Positions 25,552 through 33,901 of a stretch of DNA of 47,687 bases are shown here, piece after piece (the stretch's first letter is position 1; the number at the start of each line of letters is the position of its first letter). Below the pieces are notes generated by a model. It made no database searches. It saw only the letters and a list, made by a program, of their open reading frames with translations, and was not told the DNA's origin. Origin of the DNA: an uncultured Mycoplasmatota bacterium. GTDB lineage: Bacteria > Bacillota_I > Bacilli_A > RF39 > UBA660. The stretch is taken from positions 1 through 47,687 of the forward strand of contig URFW01000009.1 in the NCBI GenBank assembly GCA_900547225.1, written 5' to 3'. The translations under genes were made by a program, and so were the position numbers.

Positions 25552-26442
25552 TTATACCAGTTCATATTCTCTTTCATAAATATTTTCATTAGTTACATAT
25601 TTAAATAAGTAGCCATTTTTCTTTTTGCATACGATAATGCCAATGGTTGGACCTTGATTAACCGTTCTTAAATTTTTATCAATAACGTTCATATACGTTT
25701 CTATTTGACCTATATGCTCTTTTTTTATTTCATTTATTTTAAGTTCTATTACAACATAACAGTTATCATAAATGTTATATAAGAGAATATCTATGTAGTT
25801 ATATCTATCTCCTATTTTTATTGGGTATTCATTTTCTATAAAAGTAAAACCTTCTCCAAGTTGTTTTAGAAAGCTTGGTATATCTTCTAGTATAAATGAC
25901 ATTAGCATTTTCTCTGATATTTTATCTGTATCAAACTTATTTCTTATAAGTATTGGATCATTTATTAAATCACCAGCATTAATCTTTTCTTTATTAATTA
26001 GTTTTTCTTTTGTTTTATCATCTAATCTTTCGTATTCACGAGACTTTATACGCTTCCTTAACTTTCTATAAGATAAATTTTGTGTTTCTGCTATTTTTAT
26101 ATAATATTTTATTTCATTTATATTATTAAGCGTTAGTAGTTCCCTGTAATGAGTCCAGCTTAATTGTGAACGCAATGCGTTCACATTTTCATCTTTAAAA
26201 ATAATATAAAATTTTCTCATTATAAATAGATTTCTATAATTATATTTTCTTCCAAATTCTTTGGTCAACTTATCAGAATACTTCTTTATAATTCCTTCAC
26301 CATAACTTTTTCCAGCATCATTTAATAATTTGCCAACTTTATAATACGTATTTAAATCACTTCTATTTTTCGAATAATCCTTTACCTTTTTATATACTTC
26401 ATTATTTATTAATTCGTTTTTTATTTTCTTATAATAATTCAT
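25552..26442 (-). CDS. DUF1016 / YhcG-type PD-(D/E)XK nuclease
   Basis: 296 residues. The N-terminal half has the winged-helix region of this family (LNTYYKVGKLLNDAGKSYGEG, KYNYRNLFIMRKFY, and SQLSWTHYRELLTL near residues 92-105). The C-terminal half holds the nuclease core: EYPIKIGDRYNYIDILLYN supplies the Asp and CYVVIELKI the E-x-K. Such proteins are found alone or beside restriction systems and transposons. Here it lies alone between the carboxypeptidase and ssb, without modification or specificity genes, so it is either a standalone nuclease or a remnant. All catalytic residues appear present. Confidence 0.9.
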   Translation of the reverse strand: MNYYKKIKNELINNEVYKKVKDYSKNRSDLNTYYKVGKLLNDAGKSYGEGIIKKYSDKLTKEFGRKYNYRNLFIMRKFYIIFKDENVNALRSQLSWTHYRELLTLNNINEIKYYIKIAETQNLSYRKLRKRIKSREYERLDDKTKEKLINKEKINAGDLINDPILIRNKFDTDKISEKMLMSFILEDIPSFLKQLGEGFTFIENEYPIKIGDRYNYIDILLYNIYDNCYVVIELKINEIKKEHIGQIETYMNVIDKNLRTVNQGPTIGIIVCKKKNGYLFKYVTNENIYEREYELV

Positions 26443-26462
26443 TATATCCTCCTTTAATATAA

Positions 26463-26487
26463 CAAAAAGGAAGTTACTCTTCCTTTT
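26463..26487 (-). terminator. Intrinsic terminator of ssb
   Basis: AAGGAAG AGTAA CTTCCTT hairpin on the minus strand followed by TTTGTT; it overlaps the ssb stop codon. Confidence 0.65.
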
Positions 26488-26824
26488 CTTTTACTTCGGT
26501 TTTATGTCCAGAAGATAAAAACGTTACACGTTCACCGATTACTTCGGTAACTTGTCTTGCTTTTTCTTCTTCCTTTTCTACCATACGGGTTTGAATTCTT
26601 CCTCTTACACCTAACAAATCACCCTTATGGCAATATTCAGTAGTTGTTTCTGCAACATTACTCCATAAAGTACAATCTATAAAATCAGTATCATACTCTC
26701 CGTTAGAATTTTTATAACTTCTAGGAACTGCTAACGTTATGGTTGTTACATTTCTTCCGGCATCTGTTTTTCTAAGTTCAGGATCCTTAGTTAATCTTCC
26801 TATAACAACTAATTGATTTAACAT
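26474..26824 (-). CDS. ssb: Single-stranded DNA-binding protein, short form
   Basis: Coats single-stranded DNA in replication and repair. The OB fold is seen from MLNQLVVIGRLTKDPELR through TLAVPRSYKN, DFIDCTLWSNVAE and GDLLGVRGRIQTR. At 116 residues it ends KTEVKEKEE straight after the OB fold. It lacks the flexible linker and the acidic DDDLPF-like tip that recruits partner proteins in the main bacterial SSBs. This makes it like the short Bacillus SsbB used in competence. A full-length SSB may be encoded elsewhere. It is not next to rpsF or rpsR here. Confidence 0.93.
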   Translation of the reverse strand: MLNQLVVIGRLTKDPELRKTDAGRNVTTITLAVPRSYKNSNGEYDTDFIDCTLWSNVAETTTEYCHKGDLLGVRGRIQTRMVEKEEEKARQVTEVIGERVTFLSSGHKTEVKEKEE

Positions 26825-26937
26825 AATAATCTCTCCTTTCGTTTTACAATTTACACGAAAGAATTATTATTATCAAAATACCATTTTTCCTATTTTTTTA
26901 CTATTTTCTTGCAAAAATTCGATTTCTGCATAAGCAA

Positions 26938-26984
26938 AAAAAGAATTTCTGCATACCTTTTTTTACAGAAATTCTTTTTTAGTA
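26938..26984 (-). terminator. Intrinsic terminator of the suf operon
   Basis: On the minus strand AAAGAATTTCTG and CAGAAATTCTTT form a 12-bp perfect stem followed by TTTT. The remaining bases of 26825-27035 hold no gene; TTTCTGCATA occurs twice (at the hairpin and about 20 bases before it). Confidence 0.85.
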
Positions 26985-27035
26985 TTTTTTAATACAATTT
27001 ACGACAATTTATATAATTTTTGCAGAAAAGCTTAA

Positions 27036-28370
27036 TTATCTTTTGCATTCTTTTATTTCTTCACCTTTAAGCAATTGGTTTAACTCAACCGCATACTCAA
27101 GAGGTAACTCTTCTCTAAAAGCATCAATAAATCCCATAATAAGAAGTTCGGTTGCTTTATTCTCATCTAGACCTCTAGTCATTAAATAAAATAATTGATT
27201 AGGATCTATTTTGGAAACGGTAGCTTCATGTTCTAATGAGCTTGATTTATTTTCACAAATATTTGTTGGAAACGTATCGCTTTTTGAAAGTTCATCTAAA
27301 AGTATCGTATCACACTTAACATTAGCTGATGAATACTTAGCATTTTTAGTAATCTTAACTAACCCTCTATATGATGCATTTCCACCATTTCTACCAATTG
27401 ATTTAGATAAAATATTACTTTTAGTATACTTTCCTAAGTGTATCATTTTAGCACCCGTATCTTGAATTTGACCATTATCTGCAAGAGCAATTGTTGTACA
27501 ATTTCCTTTTGCATAATCTCCTTTTAAAATGCAGGCTGGATACTTCATCGTAAGTTTTGAACCTATGTTTCCATCTATCCATTCCATTGTTCCGCCTTCT
27601 TCAACTAAGGCTCTTTTGGTAACTAAATTATACACGTTATTAGACCAGTTTTGAATCGTTGTATATCTACATTTAGCGTTTTTTTCAACGTAAATTTCAA
27701 CTACCGCAGCATGAAGAGAGTCAGATGAATAAGTAGGCGCTGTGCATCCTTCTATATAATGTAAATCGCTTCCTTCATCTACTATTATAAGTGTTCTTTC
27801 AAATTGTCCCATATCTTTAGATTCTATTCTAAAGTAACTTTGTAATGGCCTATCTAATTTAGTATTTGGAGGCACATAAATAAACGTGCCACCAGACCAT
27901 ACAGCAGAATTTAATGAAGCAAACTTATTATCATCATTTTTAACTAGTTTTCCAAAGTATTTTTTAAATAAATCAGGATACTTTTTTAACGCTGTATCAG
28001 TGTCTAAAAAGATAACGTTTTTATCTTTCAATTCCTTAAGCATATTACTATATAATCCTTCAGATTCATATTGTACGTGTACTCCGCCTAAATACTCTTC
28101 TTCTGCTTTTATAAGTCCTATGTCTTCAAAAGTTTCTTTAACACCTTTTTCTAAATTATCCCAGTTATCTTTTATATCATCAAATACTTTCTTATAATAC
28201 GTAATATCATCTAGGTTAATATTTATATCAGGCCCCCAGGAGGGCATTTTTTTCGACCTAAAAACATCATAAGAATCAAGTCTAAACTTAGTCATCCAAT
28301 CTGGTTCATTTTTAAGTTTTGATATTATTTCTACCTTTTCTCTATTTATTCCTTTTGATAATGTTTTCAT
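27036..28370 (-). CDS. sufB: Fe-S cluster assembly scaffold protein SufB
   Basis: Forms the SufBC2D scaffold on which Fe-S clusters are built. The 444-residue protein starts near the family consensus (ISKLKNEPDWMTKFRLDSYDVF, then MPSWGPDI) and carries VWSGGTFIYVPPN, YIEGCTAPTYSSDSLHAAVVEIYVE, WSNNVYNLVTKRA, and the C-terminal DENKATELLIMGFIDAFREELPLEYAVEL. The GCTAP cysteine segment and the conserved beta-helix core are intact. It is the last gene of sufC-D-S-U-B, the usual Bacillota order, 19 bases after sufU. Confidence 0.97.
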   Translation of the reverse strand: MKTLSKGINREKVEIISKLKNEPDWMTKFRLDSYDVFRSKKMPSWGPDININLDDITYYKKVFDDIKDNWDNLEKGVKETFEDIGLIKAEEEYLGGVHVQYESEGLYSNMLKELKDKNVIFLDTDTALKKYPDLFKKYFGKLVKNDDNKFASLNSAVWSGGTFIYVPPNTKLDRPLQSYFRIESKDMGQFERTLIIVDEGSDLHYIEGCTAPTYSSDSLHAAVVEIYVEKNAKCRYTTIQNWSNNVYNLVTKRALVEEGGTMEWIDGNIGSKLTMKYPACILKGDYAKGNCTTIALADNGQIQDTGAKMIHLGKYTKSNILSKSIGRNGGNASYRGLVKITKNAKYSSANVKCDTILLDELSKSDTFPTNICENKSSSLEHEATVSKIDPNQLFYLMTRGLDENKATELLIMGFIDAFREELPLEYAVELNQLLKGEEIKECKR

Positions 28371-28389
28371 TTAATCAGTCCTTTTAAAT

Positions 28390-28809
28390 TTATTCATCAT
28401 TTAATATTTTCTTAACACCCTCATATGGAAGAAGTGCGCATTTTTTTCTGTTTGGCTGTTTATATATTTCATCATAACAATTAGCCTCACCTAAAACGTC
28501 TTTATCATATGGTCTTTCTTCTATCATATTTTCATAATTATTAATTATTTCTTCTGCTTCTTTAATGGTTTTATCCTTTAATAATTCAGTCATTATAGAG
28601 GCCGATGAAGTTGATATAGCACATGCTTCACCATCAAATTTAACGTCTTTTATAATGCCATTTTCTATCTTTAATGCAAAGTCCAAATTATCAATACAAG
28701 TTTTACTGTTCATATTAACAGTTTTATATCCTACGGTATCTTTAATACCCTTATTTAACGGATTTTGATAATGCTCTATCATAATACTTCTTTTTAAATG
28801 TTCGTCCAT
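28390..28809 (-). CDS. sufU: SufU zinc-dependent sulfurtransferase
   Basis: SufU accepts persulfide sulfur from SufS and passes it to the SufBCD scaffold in Gram-positive bacteria. The 139-residue protein has HYQNPLNKG and the zinc ligands seen in the family: Cys and Asp in KTCIDN (about residues 37-42, with Ile in place of the usual Gly), Cys in GEACAIS (about 62) and Cys in KKCALLP (about 124). All ligands are therefore present. It lies 11 bases after sufS and is followed by sufB. Confidence 0.95.
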   Translation of the reverse strand: MDEHLKRSIMIEHYQNPLNKGIKDTVGYKTVNMNSKTCIDNLDFALKIENGIIKDVKFDGEACAISTSSASIMTELLKDKTIKEAEEIINNYENMIEERPYDKDVLGEANCYDEIYKQPNRKKCALLPYEGVKKILNDE

Positions 28810-28820
28810 AATAACCTCCT

Positions 28821-30017
28821 TTATAATGATTCGTATAATATATTATCATTATCTAACTTTTCTACTAACTTATCTATATCTTCTTTTGTATTATAAAAAT
28901 ACATACTTGCTCTACAAGTATTTTTAACGCCCAATACTTCTGATAATATCTTAGCACAATGATTTCCTACCCTAACGCATATACCAGATTTATTTAAGTA
29001 TGCTGCAACATCTTGTGCAAAAACACCTTCTACATTAAACGTTACTATTCCGTTTTCTATATCTTTATTATATATGGTTATGTTCTTTAGCTTAGACATT
29101 TTATCTATCATATATTTTTTTAATTCTATTTCTTTTTTATGAATGTTATCTATTCCTACTTTGTTTATGTAACTAATTGCTTTTCCAAATCCCAATATAC
29201 CCGCAAGATTCTGTGTACCTGCTTCTAATTTTTCTGGTAATTCTTTATACTCTATGTTTCCTAAACTATCAAAGAAAGCATTCATTCCTCCTCCTTCTAT
29301 TAAAGGTTTAACTAAATTTAAGTACTTTTCTTTACCATATAAAACACCAACTCCAGTTGGGCCTAACATTTTATGTGCTGAAAAGCTTAAGAAGTCAACG
29401 TCTAAATCTCTTACATCAACCTTTTGGTGAGGAACGCTTTGTGCTCCATCTACTATAACTATTATTCCTGTTTTATGAGCATACTCACATATTTCTTTAA
29501 TTGGCCTTATATCTCCTATTACGTTAGTTACGTATGATAAAACAATTGCTTTGGTCTTCTTTGTTATTTTCTTTTTTACGTTTTCTAAGCTAACAGTTAA
29601 ATCAGGATTTAAATCTATGTAATTAATTACCGCTCCATTTTTACTAGTTATATCAAACAAAGGAAGTATTAAGGATGCGTGTTCTGACTTAGTTGTTAAT
29701 ATTTCATCACCAGACTTTAAATAATCCTTTAAAAATCCTTTGATTATAAAGTTTAAACTTTCTGTTGCACCAGAAGTGAAAACTATTTCGCATGCTTTTT
29801 TAGCATTAATAAACTTTTTAGTTTCTTCTCTTACGTTATTTAACTTATCATCAACTATTTGACTTATGTTGTAATCTCCTCTATGAGCGTTAGCTGAATA
29901 AGATGAATAATACTTAGAAACTTCATCTATTACGCATTTAGGTTTAAACGTAGTTGCACTATTATCTAAATAAACAATACCTTTATTTAACATTGGAAAA
30001 TCTTTTTTATAATCCAT
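28821..30017 (-). CDS. sufS: Cysteine desulfurase SufS
   Basis: A PLP enzyme that takes sulfur from cysteine and hands it to SufU. 398 residues with the class II family pattern: YLDNSATTFKP at the start, FTSGATESLNFI, VDGAQSVPHQKVDVRDLDVDF, the PLP lysine in FSAHKMLGPTGVGVLYG (about residue 218), EAGTQNLAGI, and the catalytic Cys in VRVGNHCAK near 356. GGAGGTGA precedes the ATG, overlapping the sufD stop codon. Sixth to tenth residue KDFPMLN is the usual start of this family, so the start is secure. Confidence 0.97.
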   Translation of the reverse strand: MDYKKDFPMLNKGIVYLDNSATTFKPKCVIDEVSKYYSSYSANAHRGDYNISQIVDDKLNNVREETKKFINAKKACEIVFTSGATESLNFIIKGFLKDYLKSGDEILTTKSEHASLILPLFDITSKNGAVINYIDLNPDLTVSLENVKKKITKKTKAIVLSYVTNVIGDIRPIKEICEYAHKTGIIVIVDGAQSVPHQKVDVRDLDVDFLSFSAHKMLGPTGVGVLYGKEKYLNLVKPLIEGGGMNAFFDSLGNIEYKELPEKLEAGTQNLAGILGFGKAISYINKVGIDNIHKKEIELKKYMIDKMSKLKNITIYNKDIENGIVTFNVEGVFAQDVAAYLNKSGICVRVGNHCAKILSEVLGVKNTCRASMYFYNTKEDIDKLVEKLDNDNILYESL

Positions 30018-30023
30018 AAAAAA

Positions 30024-30758
30024 TCACCTCCATTCTTCCTTTAATTTCTTTTTTAACTTTTCTTTTTCATCAAAACATATATCAAGCGTTCCAATAAGCA
30101 AGCCATTAATAAGCAAGTCCTCAGAATCTTTTCTATTAAGTCCCCTACTTTTCAAATAAAATAACTCTTCTTCCTTAAAATTGCCAATAAAAGCTGCATG
30201 ACGTGCTTCTGCATCAAATGAATCTATTAATAAAACTGGGTTTATTTCGTTTTCATTTACGTCATTTAACGTAATTATCTTGCTATCTTGATTAATCTTA
30301 CTTATAGAAGCATGCTTTGGTGCAAAACTTACAACATCAAATTTAATAGTACCATCTTTTTTAGTTATACCATTATTATAAATGGAACTTTCAGTATTTT
30401 TAGCATTATGATTAACCTTAACATGGCACAAAACTTTATTGATTGCAATAACAGAATTACAGATTTTTACGTTTGAAAAACATTCGTTTAAATTAACTTC
30501 TATCTTTCTATCAGAAGGGTTATAGCTTACCATGTTTAATACCACAAATCCTTTATTTACATTTATTAAAACGTTTGTTTTTTTCACGTTTTCTTCTATA
30601 AAAAATACGTTTACATTTGCATCATTAACATTTATCTCATACGTTTCATACTTGTTATTATTAATTAAAAGATTAACATCTTCTTTTACGTTAATTACTA
30701 CTTTATCATTTAATATTTTTTCAATGTTATTACCGCTTCCTACTACTATCCTATTCAC
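30024..30758 (-). CDS. sufD: Fe-S cluster assembly protein SufD (short)
   Basis: Partner of SufB and SufC in the scaffold. At about 245 residues it is much shorter than the usual 380-430; the N-terminal helical domain seems absent and only the beta-helix core (NVNKGFVVLNMVSYN, LCHVKVNHNAKNTES, SFAPKHASISKINQDSK) and the C-terminal helices (AEARHAAFIGNFKEEELFYLKSRGLNRKDSEDLLINGLL) remain. The second GTG (30758) has AAGGGTGA 7 nt upstream and is preferred to the GTG nine bases earlier. It overlaps sufC by 8 bases and ends in TGA within the sufS ribosome binding site, so translation is coupled. Confidence 0.92.
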   Translation of the reverse strand: MNRIVVGSGNNIEKILNDKVVINVKEDVNLLINNNKYETYEINVNDANVNVFFIEENVKKTNVLINVNKGFVVLNMVSYNPSDRKIEVNLNECFSNVKICNSVIAINKVLCHVKVNHNAKNTESSIYNNGITKKDGTIKFDVVSFAPKHASISKINQDSKIITLNDVNENEINPVLLIDSFDAEARHAAFIGNFKEEELFYLKSRGLNRKDSEDLLINGLLIGTLDICFDEKEKLKKKLKEEWR

Positions 30759-31521
30759 TTTCTTCACCCTTAGTGGATGCTTCTATCACTACTTTTTCGA
30801 AGTTAAATCCATTATTTTCAATTTTTTGTGCTAATTCATAGCATCCTGTTTTAACTATATGGCCATCTTTTACAACGTGAACAAAATCAGGTTTAACATA
30901 TTTTAATAAATGCGTATAATGGGTAATAATTAAGTATGATGAATTTTTGTTATTATCTTTATATCTATTAATATTTTCAGAAACTATTTTTAGAGCATCA
31001 ACATCCACACCTGAATCTATTTCATCTAACATAATAAATGATGGTTCTAACATAAGCATCTGAAGTATTTCGTTTTTCTTTCTCTCGCCACCAGAAAAAC
31101 CCTTATTAACACTTCTATGAACCATTTCATCAGGCATTTTTAAATCATTTTTAGCTTTATCAATTTTTTTAATAAACGAATATAAATTAACGTTTTTACC
31201 TTCTTTACTTGATAAGGCTGTTCTTAAAAAATCAGAGTTAGTAACACCATTTATCTCTATAGGATTTTGCATAGCTAGAAAAATACCTAATCTTGCTCTT
31301 TCATCAGTTGTAAGCTTAAGTATGCTTTTTCCGTTATATAATATATCTCCATTTAAAACTGTATAATTAGGATCAGCCATAATAACCTTGGTAAGGGTTG
31401 ATTTACCAACACCATTAGGTCCCATTATTACGTGAACTTCACCATCATTTATAGTTAAGTTAAATTTATTTAATACTATTTTATTTTCAACCTTAACAGT
31501 TAAATCTTTTATTTCTAACAT
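30751..31521 (-). CDS. sufC: Fe-S cluster assembly ATPase SufC
   Basis: ABC-type ATPase that drives the SufBC2D scaffold. 256 residues with Walker A GPNGVGKSTLTK (about residues 35-46), the Q-loop AMQNPIEI, the ABC signature FSGGERKK (about 143-150), Walker B FIMLDEIDSG and the switch His in LIITHY. It is the first gene of the operon. A Rho-independent hairpin lies about 55 bases upstream of its ATG on the same strand, so an attenuation step or a preceding small transcript is possible. Confidence 0.97.
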   Translation of the reverse strand: MLEIKDLTVKVENKIVLNKFNLTINDGEVHVIMGPNGVGKSTLTKVIMADPNYTVLNGDILYNGKSILKLTTDERARLGIFLAMQNPIEINGVTNSDFLRTALSSKEGKNVNLYSFIKKIDKAKNDLKMPDEMVHRSVNKGFSGGERKKNEILQMLMLEPSFIMLDEIDSGVDVDALKIVSENINRYKDNNKNSSYLIITHYTHLLKYVKPDFVHVVKDGHIVKTGCYELAQKIENNGFNFEKVVIEASTKGEESE

Positions 31522-31579
31522 AAAATCAACTCCTGCCTTTCTATTTTATCACTTTTTAATGATTTTTTATAGATATACT

Positions 31580-31603
31580 AAAAAAAAGCAAAGAATTCTT
31601 TGC
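31580..31603 (-). terminator. Hairpin-T8 terminator upstream of sufC
   Basis: GCAAAGAATTCTTTGC (31588-31603) is a perfect 16-base palindrome followed on the minus strand by eight T. It stands about 55 bases before the sufC start. It may end an upstream transcript or act as an attenuator for the suf operon. A 24-codon minus-strand ORF ends just before it (about 31691-31617) but I do not call it a gene. Confidence 0.7.
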
Positions 31604-31764
31604 TTTTTAAAGTTATTTTTTATTTTTATTAGATTCACAAATAAATTTCTTAAATAGTATTTTGCTATTATTATCATAATCTATCATTTTTTTAGATGTA
31701 CTGTTATAAAGGTGTTTAAATGCATAAATTTAACAAAAATTTAGAGAAATGCACCAATAAAAGC

Positions 31765-31890
31765 ATAAAAAAGAACTCTTCTACTAGAGATAATTCTTAA
31801 TAAAAACCTATCCTAACGTCCTAAACCGACTAGTAGTATGAGTTCTCTAACCTGCAATATATCAATTTATATAATGTCAATTGATATATT
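31765..31890 (-). ncRNA. Candidate structured RNA or regulatory element upstream of suf
   Basis: This part of the 465-base gap between sufC and the HIT gene holds clear structure without a convincing gene. A long imperfect inverted repeat (31773-31787 with 31830-31845; GAACTC and CTACTAG arms) is followed on the minus strand by TTTTTTAT, so it has the form of a terminator-closed RNA of about 100 nt. Upstream is a perfect 12-bp inverted repeat AATATATCAATT/AATTGATATATT (31856-31867 and 31879-31890) with a TTGACA inside. I could not match it to a named RNA family. A small mobile repeat is another option. Confidence 0.35.
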
Positions 31891-31986
31891 ATCATTTATA
31901 TTTTATTTCAATATAAATGGTAATATGCAAAATATTTTTGAATTCTAACTAATATTTTATGATAGAATAATAATAGAGGTGAAAAA

Positions 31987-32385
31987 ATGAAAGATTGTAT
32001 ATTCTGTAGAATAGTTAATGGAGATATCCCAAGTATGAAAGTATATGAAGATGATATTTGTCTTGCTTATTTAGACATTAATCCAGATAGTGATGGTCAT
32101 ACATTAATAATACCTAAAAAGCATTATAAAGATATATATGATATACCAAGTGATACTTTACTTCATATATATGAAACTGCTAAAAAATTAATGGATATAT
32201 TAAAAGAAAAATTAGGCTGTGATGGTTTTACGCTACTTCAAAATAATGGTAGCATCCAAGAAGTAAAACACTATCATTTGCATATTAAGCCACATTATAA
32301 AAATAATCATCCAGTTAAATTGGTTAAAGATACTAACTTAATTAAGGATCCAAAAGAAATATATAACAAGATAAAAGAAGCATAG
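31987..32385 (+). CDS. HIT family protein (nucleotide hydrolase or transferase)
   Basis: 132 residues. The start CIFCRIVNGDIPSMKVYED and the histidine triad HYHLHIKPHY (about residues 98-107; H-x-H-x-H with a further His) are diagnostic for the Hint/HIT branch, which cleaves AMP-linked compounds. Cys pairs near the N-terminus (CIFC) match Hint-type proteins with a zinc site. AGAGGTG lies 6 nt before the ATG. It has its own terminator and converges with the VanY-like gene. Confidence 0.95.
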   Translation: MKDCIFCRIVNGDIPSMKVYEDDICLAYLDINPDSDGHTLIIPKKHYKDIYDIPSDTLLHIYETAKKLMDILKEKLGCDGFTLLQNNGSIQEVKHYHLHIKPHYKNNHPVKLVKDTNLIKDPKEIYNKIKEA

Positions 32386-32401
32386 CATTTGCTTCTTTTT
32401 A
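32378..32401 (+). terminator. Intrinsic terminator of the HIT gene
   Basis: GAAGCA TAGCAT TTGCTTC hairpin followed by TTTTT, overlapping the stop codon. Confidence 0.7.
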
Positions 32402-33775
32402 ATTTACCCCTAAATACTCTTCTAGTGTAAGACCACTTAAGTAAACATCTTTTGCCTTTTTTCCTCCTAAATATCTCACGTGCCAAGGCTCATATATATA
32501 ACCTGTAATATCAGTCTTACCTTTTGGATATCTTATTATAAAACCATATAAATAAGCATTTTCTGCTAACCATTTAGCTTCTATAGTATTTGCAAAAGAT
32601 CTATCTACACTTCCTATATCAAAAGCAAGTCCTGTTTGATGTTCTGACTCACCTGGTTTTGCAGAGTACGTGTTAGCTTTATTTTCACCATCTTTTTTTA
32701 CATATTTATTATAAAGCTTTTCTTGCGTTTCATATGATCTATATCCAGAAACAAGTGGTATATTAAGGCCTAATGCTTTAGCATCAGCCTGCATTTTCTT
32801 TAAGTTTTTTAAGGCTTCTTTGTTCACCTTGGGATCATAGTTTTTTGGTAAATGATAAGTTTTATTTACAAGTAAAATGCCTTCAACATACGTAATACCA
32901 TTTAATACTTTTATTTCTGGACTTTTTATAGTACTTTGTGTTTTATCTTTTACAATTACCGTTCTTGTTTTTTTGCAAGTATTCCCGCTTGAATCAGAAA
33001 CTTTATACGTTAATTTATAAGTTCCAGAGCGCTTTGTATTAACTTTACCCTTTATCTTCACTTTATTTTTTATATCACCATCATAATTATCAAATGCAGT
33101 AAAGTAAGGGTCTTTATATTTTGATGAAAAATCAATTTCTTCTACCTCATCACCCACGATATTAATTACCGGTTTTTCTTTATCAACAACGCTTATTTTT
33201 CTTACTAAATAATATTTGTTTTTAAGATTGTATAATATTACGTAATCACCCGTTTTCTTAACATTTAAATTAGTACTAATCGTAATATAATTACATTTCT
33301 TGTTATTAATTTTAAAAGTCACGTATTCATCATTATAATAATCGCCATAATTTAATTCTATTTTTTCCTTACCATTTAATTTATAAGTTACGTATCCTTT
33401 TCTTTTACTTTTTTCATATTCTTTTATTTTTCTCTTACAAGATAATGTACTTTTTGTTTTCCTAACTAGTAAATTACCTTTCTTTTTAAATCCATCTTTT
33501 ATAAGTTCTTCTTTAAGATACTTATTAATTAATTTATCTTTAGAAGTTATGTTATATTCCTCTTTTGTTATACATGATAAAAATTTCTTTTTATAAGTTG
33601 TTTTAGCATCAATTGAATAATTACTAGTGGTTATTTTATCTTCATAAGTAGTTTTAAATATAGGAAGTAAAAATATAAGACTTCCAATAACGTATATTAT
33701 AAATATTAGAAATAATATAAATATGATCCAATTCAATAATTTTATTTTTTTATTACCAATTTTAATAGTTAACAT
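32399..33775 (-). CDS. VanY-type D-Ala-D-Ala carboxypeptidase with Ig-like domain
   Basis: 458 residues from the preferred ATG. A membrane segment near the N-terminus (LNWIIFILFLIFIIYVIGSLIFLL) anchors it outside. A Lys-rich region follows, then an immunoglobulin-like DUF5011-type domain (KPVINIVGDEVEEID to TYKVSDSSGN, about residues 200-280), and a C-terminal VanY zinc peptidase: SGYRSYETQEKLY, SEHQTGLAFDIG (zinc His and Asp, about 383-394) and EPWHVRYLG (about 434). It trims peptidoglycan stem peptides. GGAGGTG is 10 nt from the chosen ATG; the in-frame GTG and ATG just upstream overlap that site. No vancomycin-resistance genes are nearby, so this is a housekeeping enzyme. Confidence 0.93.
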   Translation of the reverse strand: MLTIKIGNKKIKLLNWIIFILFLIFIIYVIGSLIFLLPIFKTTYEDKITTSNYSIDAKTTYKKKFLSCITKEEYNITSKDKLINKYLKEELIKDGFKKKGNLLVRKTKSTLSCKRKIKEYEKSKRKGYVTYKLNGKEKIELNYGDYYNDEYVTFKINNKKCNYITISTNLNVKKTGDYVILYNLKNKYYLVRKISVVDKEKPVINIVGDEVEEIDFSSKYKDPYFTAFDNYDGDIKNKVKIKGKVNTKRSGTYKLTYKVSDSSGNTCKKTRTVIVKDKTQSTIKSPEIKVLNGITYVEGILLVNKTYHLPKNYDPKVNKEALKNLKKMQADAKALGLNIPLVSGYRSYETQEKLYNKYVKKDGENKANTYSAKPGESEHQTGLAFDIGSVDRSFANTIEAKWLAENAYLYGFIIRYPKGKTDITGYIYEPWHVRYLGGKKAKDVYLSGLTLEEYLGVN

Positions 33776-33846
33776 GGAAAGCATCACCTCCACCCGTTTA
33801 TACCTTTATTCTATCCTATTTTTACAAAATTAACAATAAAAGAAAA

Positions 33847-33892
33847 AATATATTCAAACCATCAAAAGATGATTCAAATATATTTCTCTACA
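33847..33892 (-). terminator. Intrinsic terminator
   Basis: AAATATATTTGAATC pairs with GTTTGAATATATTTT around ATCTTTTGATG, followed by T-rich sequence, downstream of the gene at 33902. Confidence 0.7.
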
Positions 33893-33901
33893 TTACCTTT
33901 T

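Noticed and set aside
31720..31800. 26-codon plus-strand ORF with an AAAGGTG site in the gap before the HIT gene
   Set aside because: Its end runs into the long hairpin and the product (MHKFNKNLEKC...) has no recognisable features; could be chance in an AT-rich gap. Kept only as part of the description of the structured region.
32399..33775. Vancomycin-resistance gene vanY
   Set aside because: Only the peptidase family matches; there is no vanH, vanA/B/G-type ligase, vanX or VanRS pair nearby, and this architecture with an Ig-like domain is a common cell-wall enzyme.
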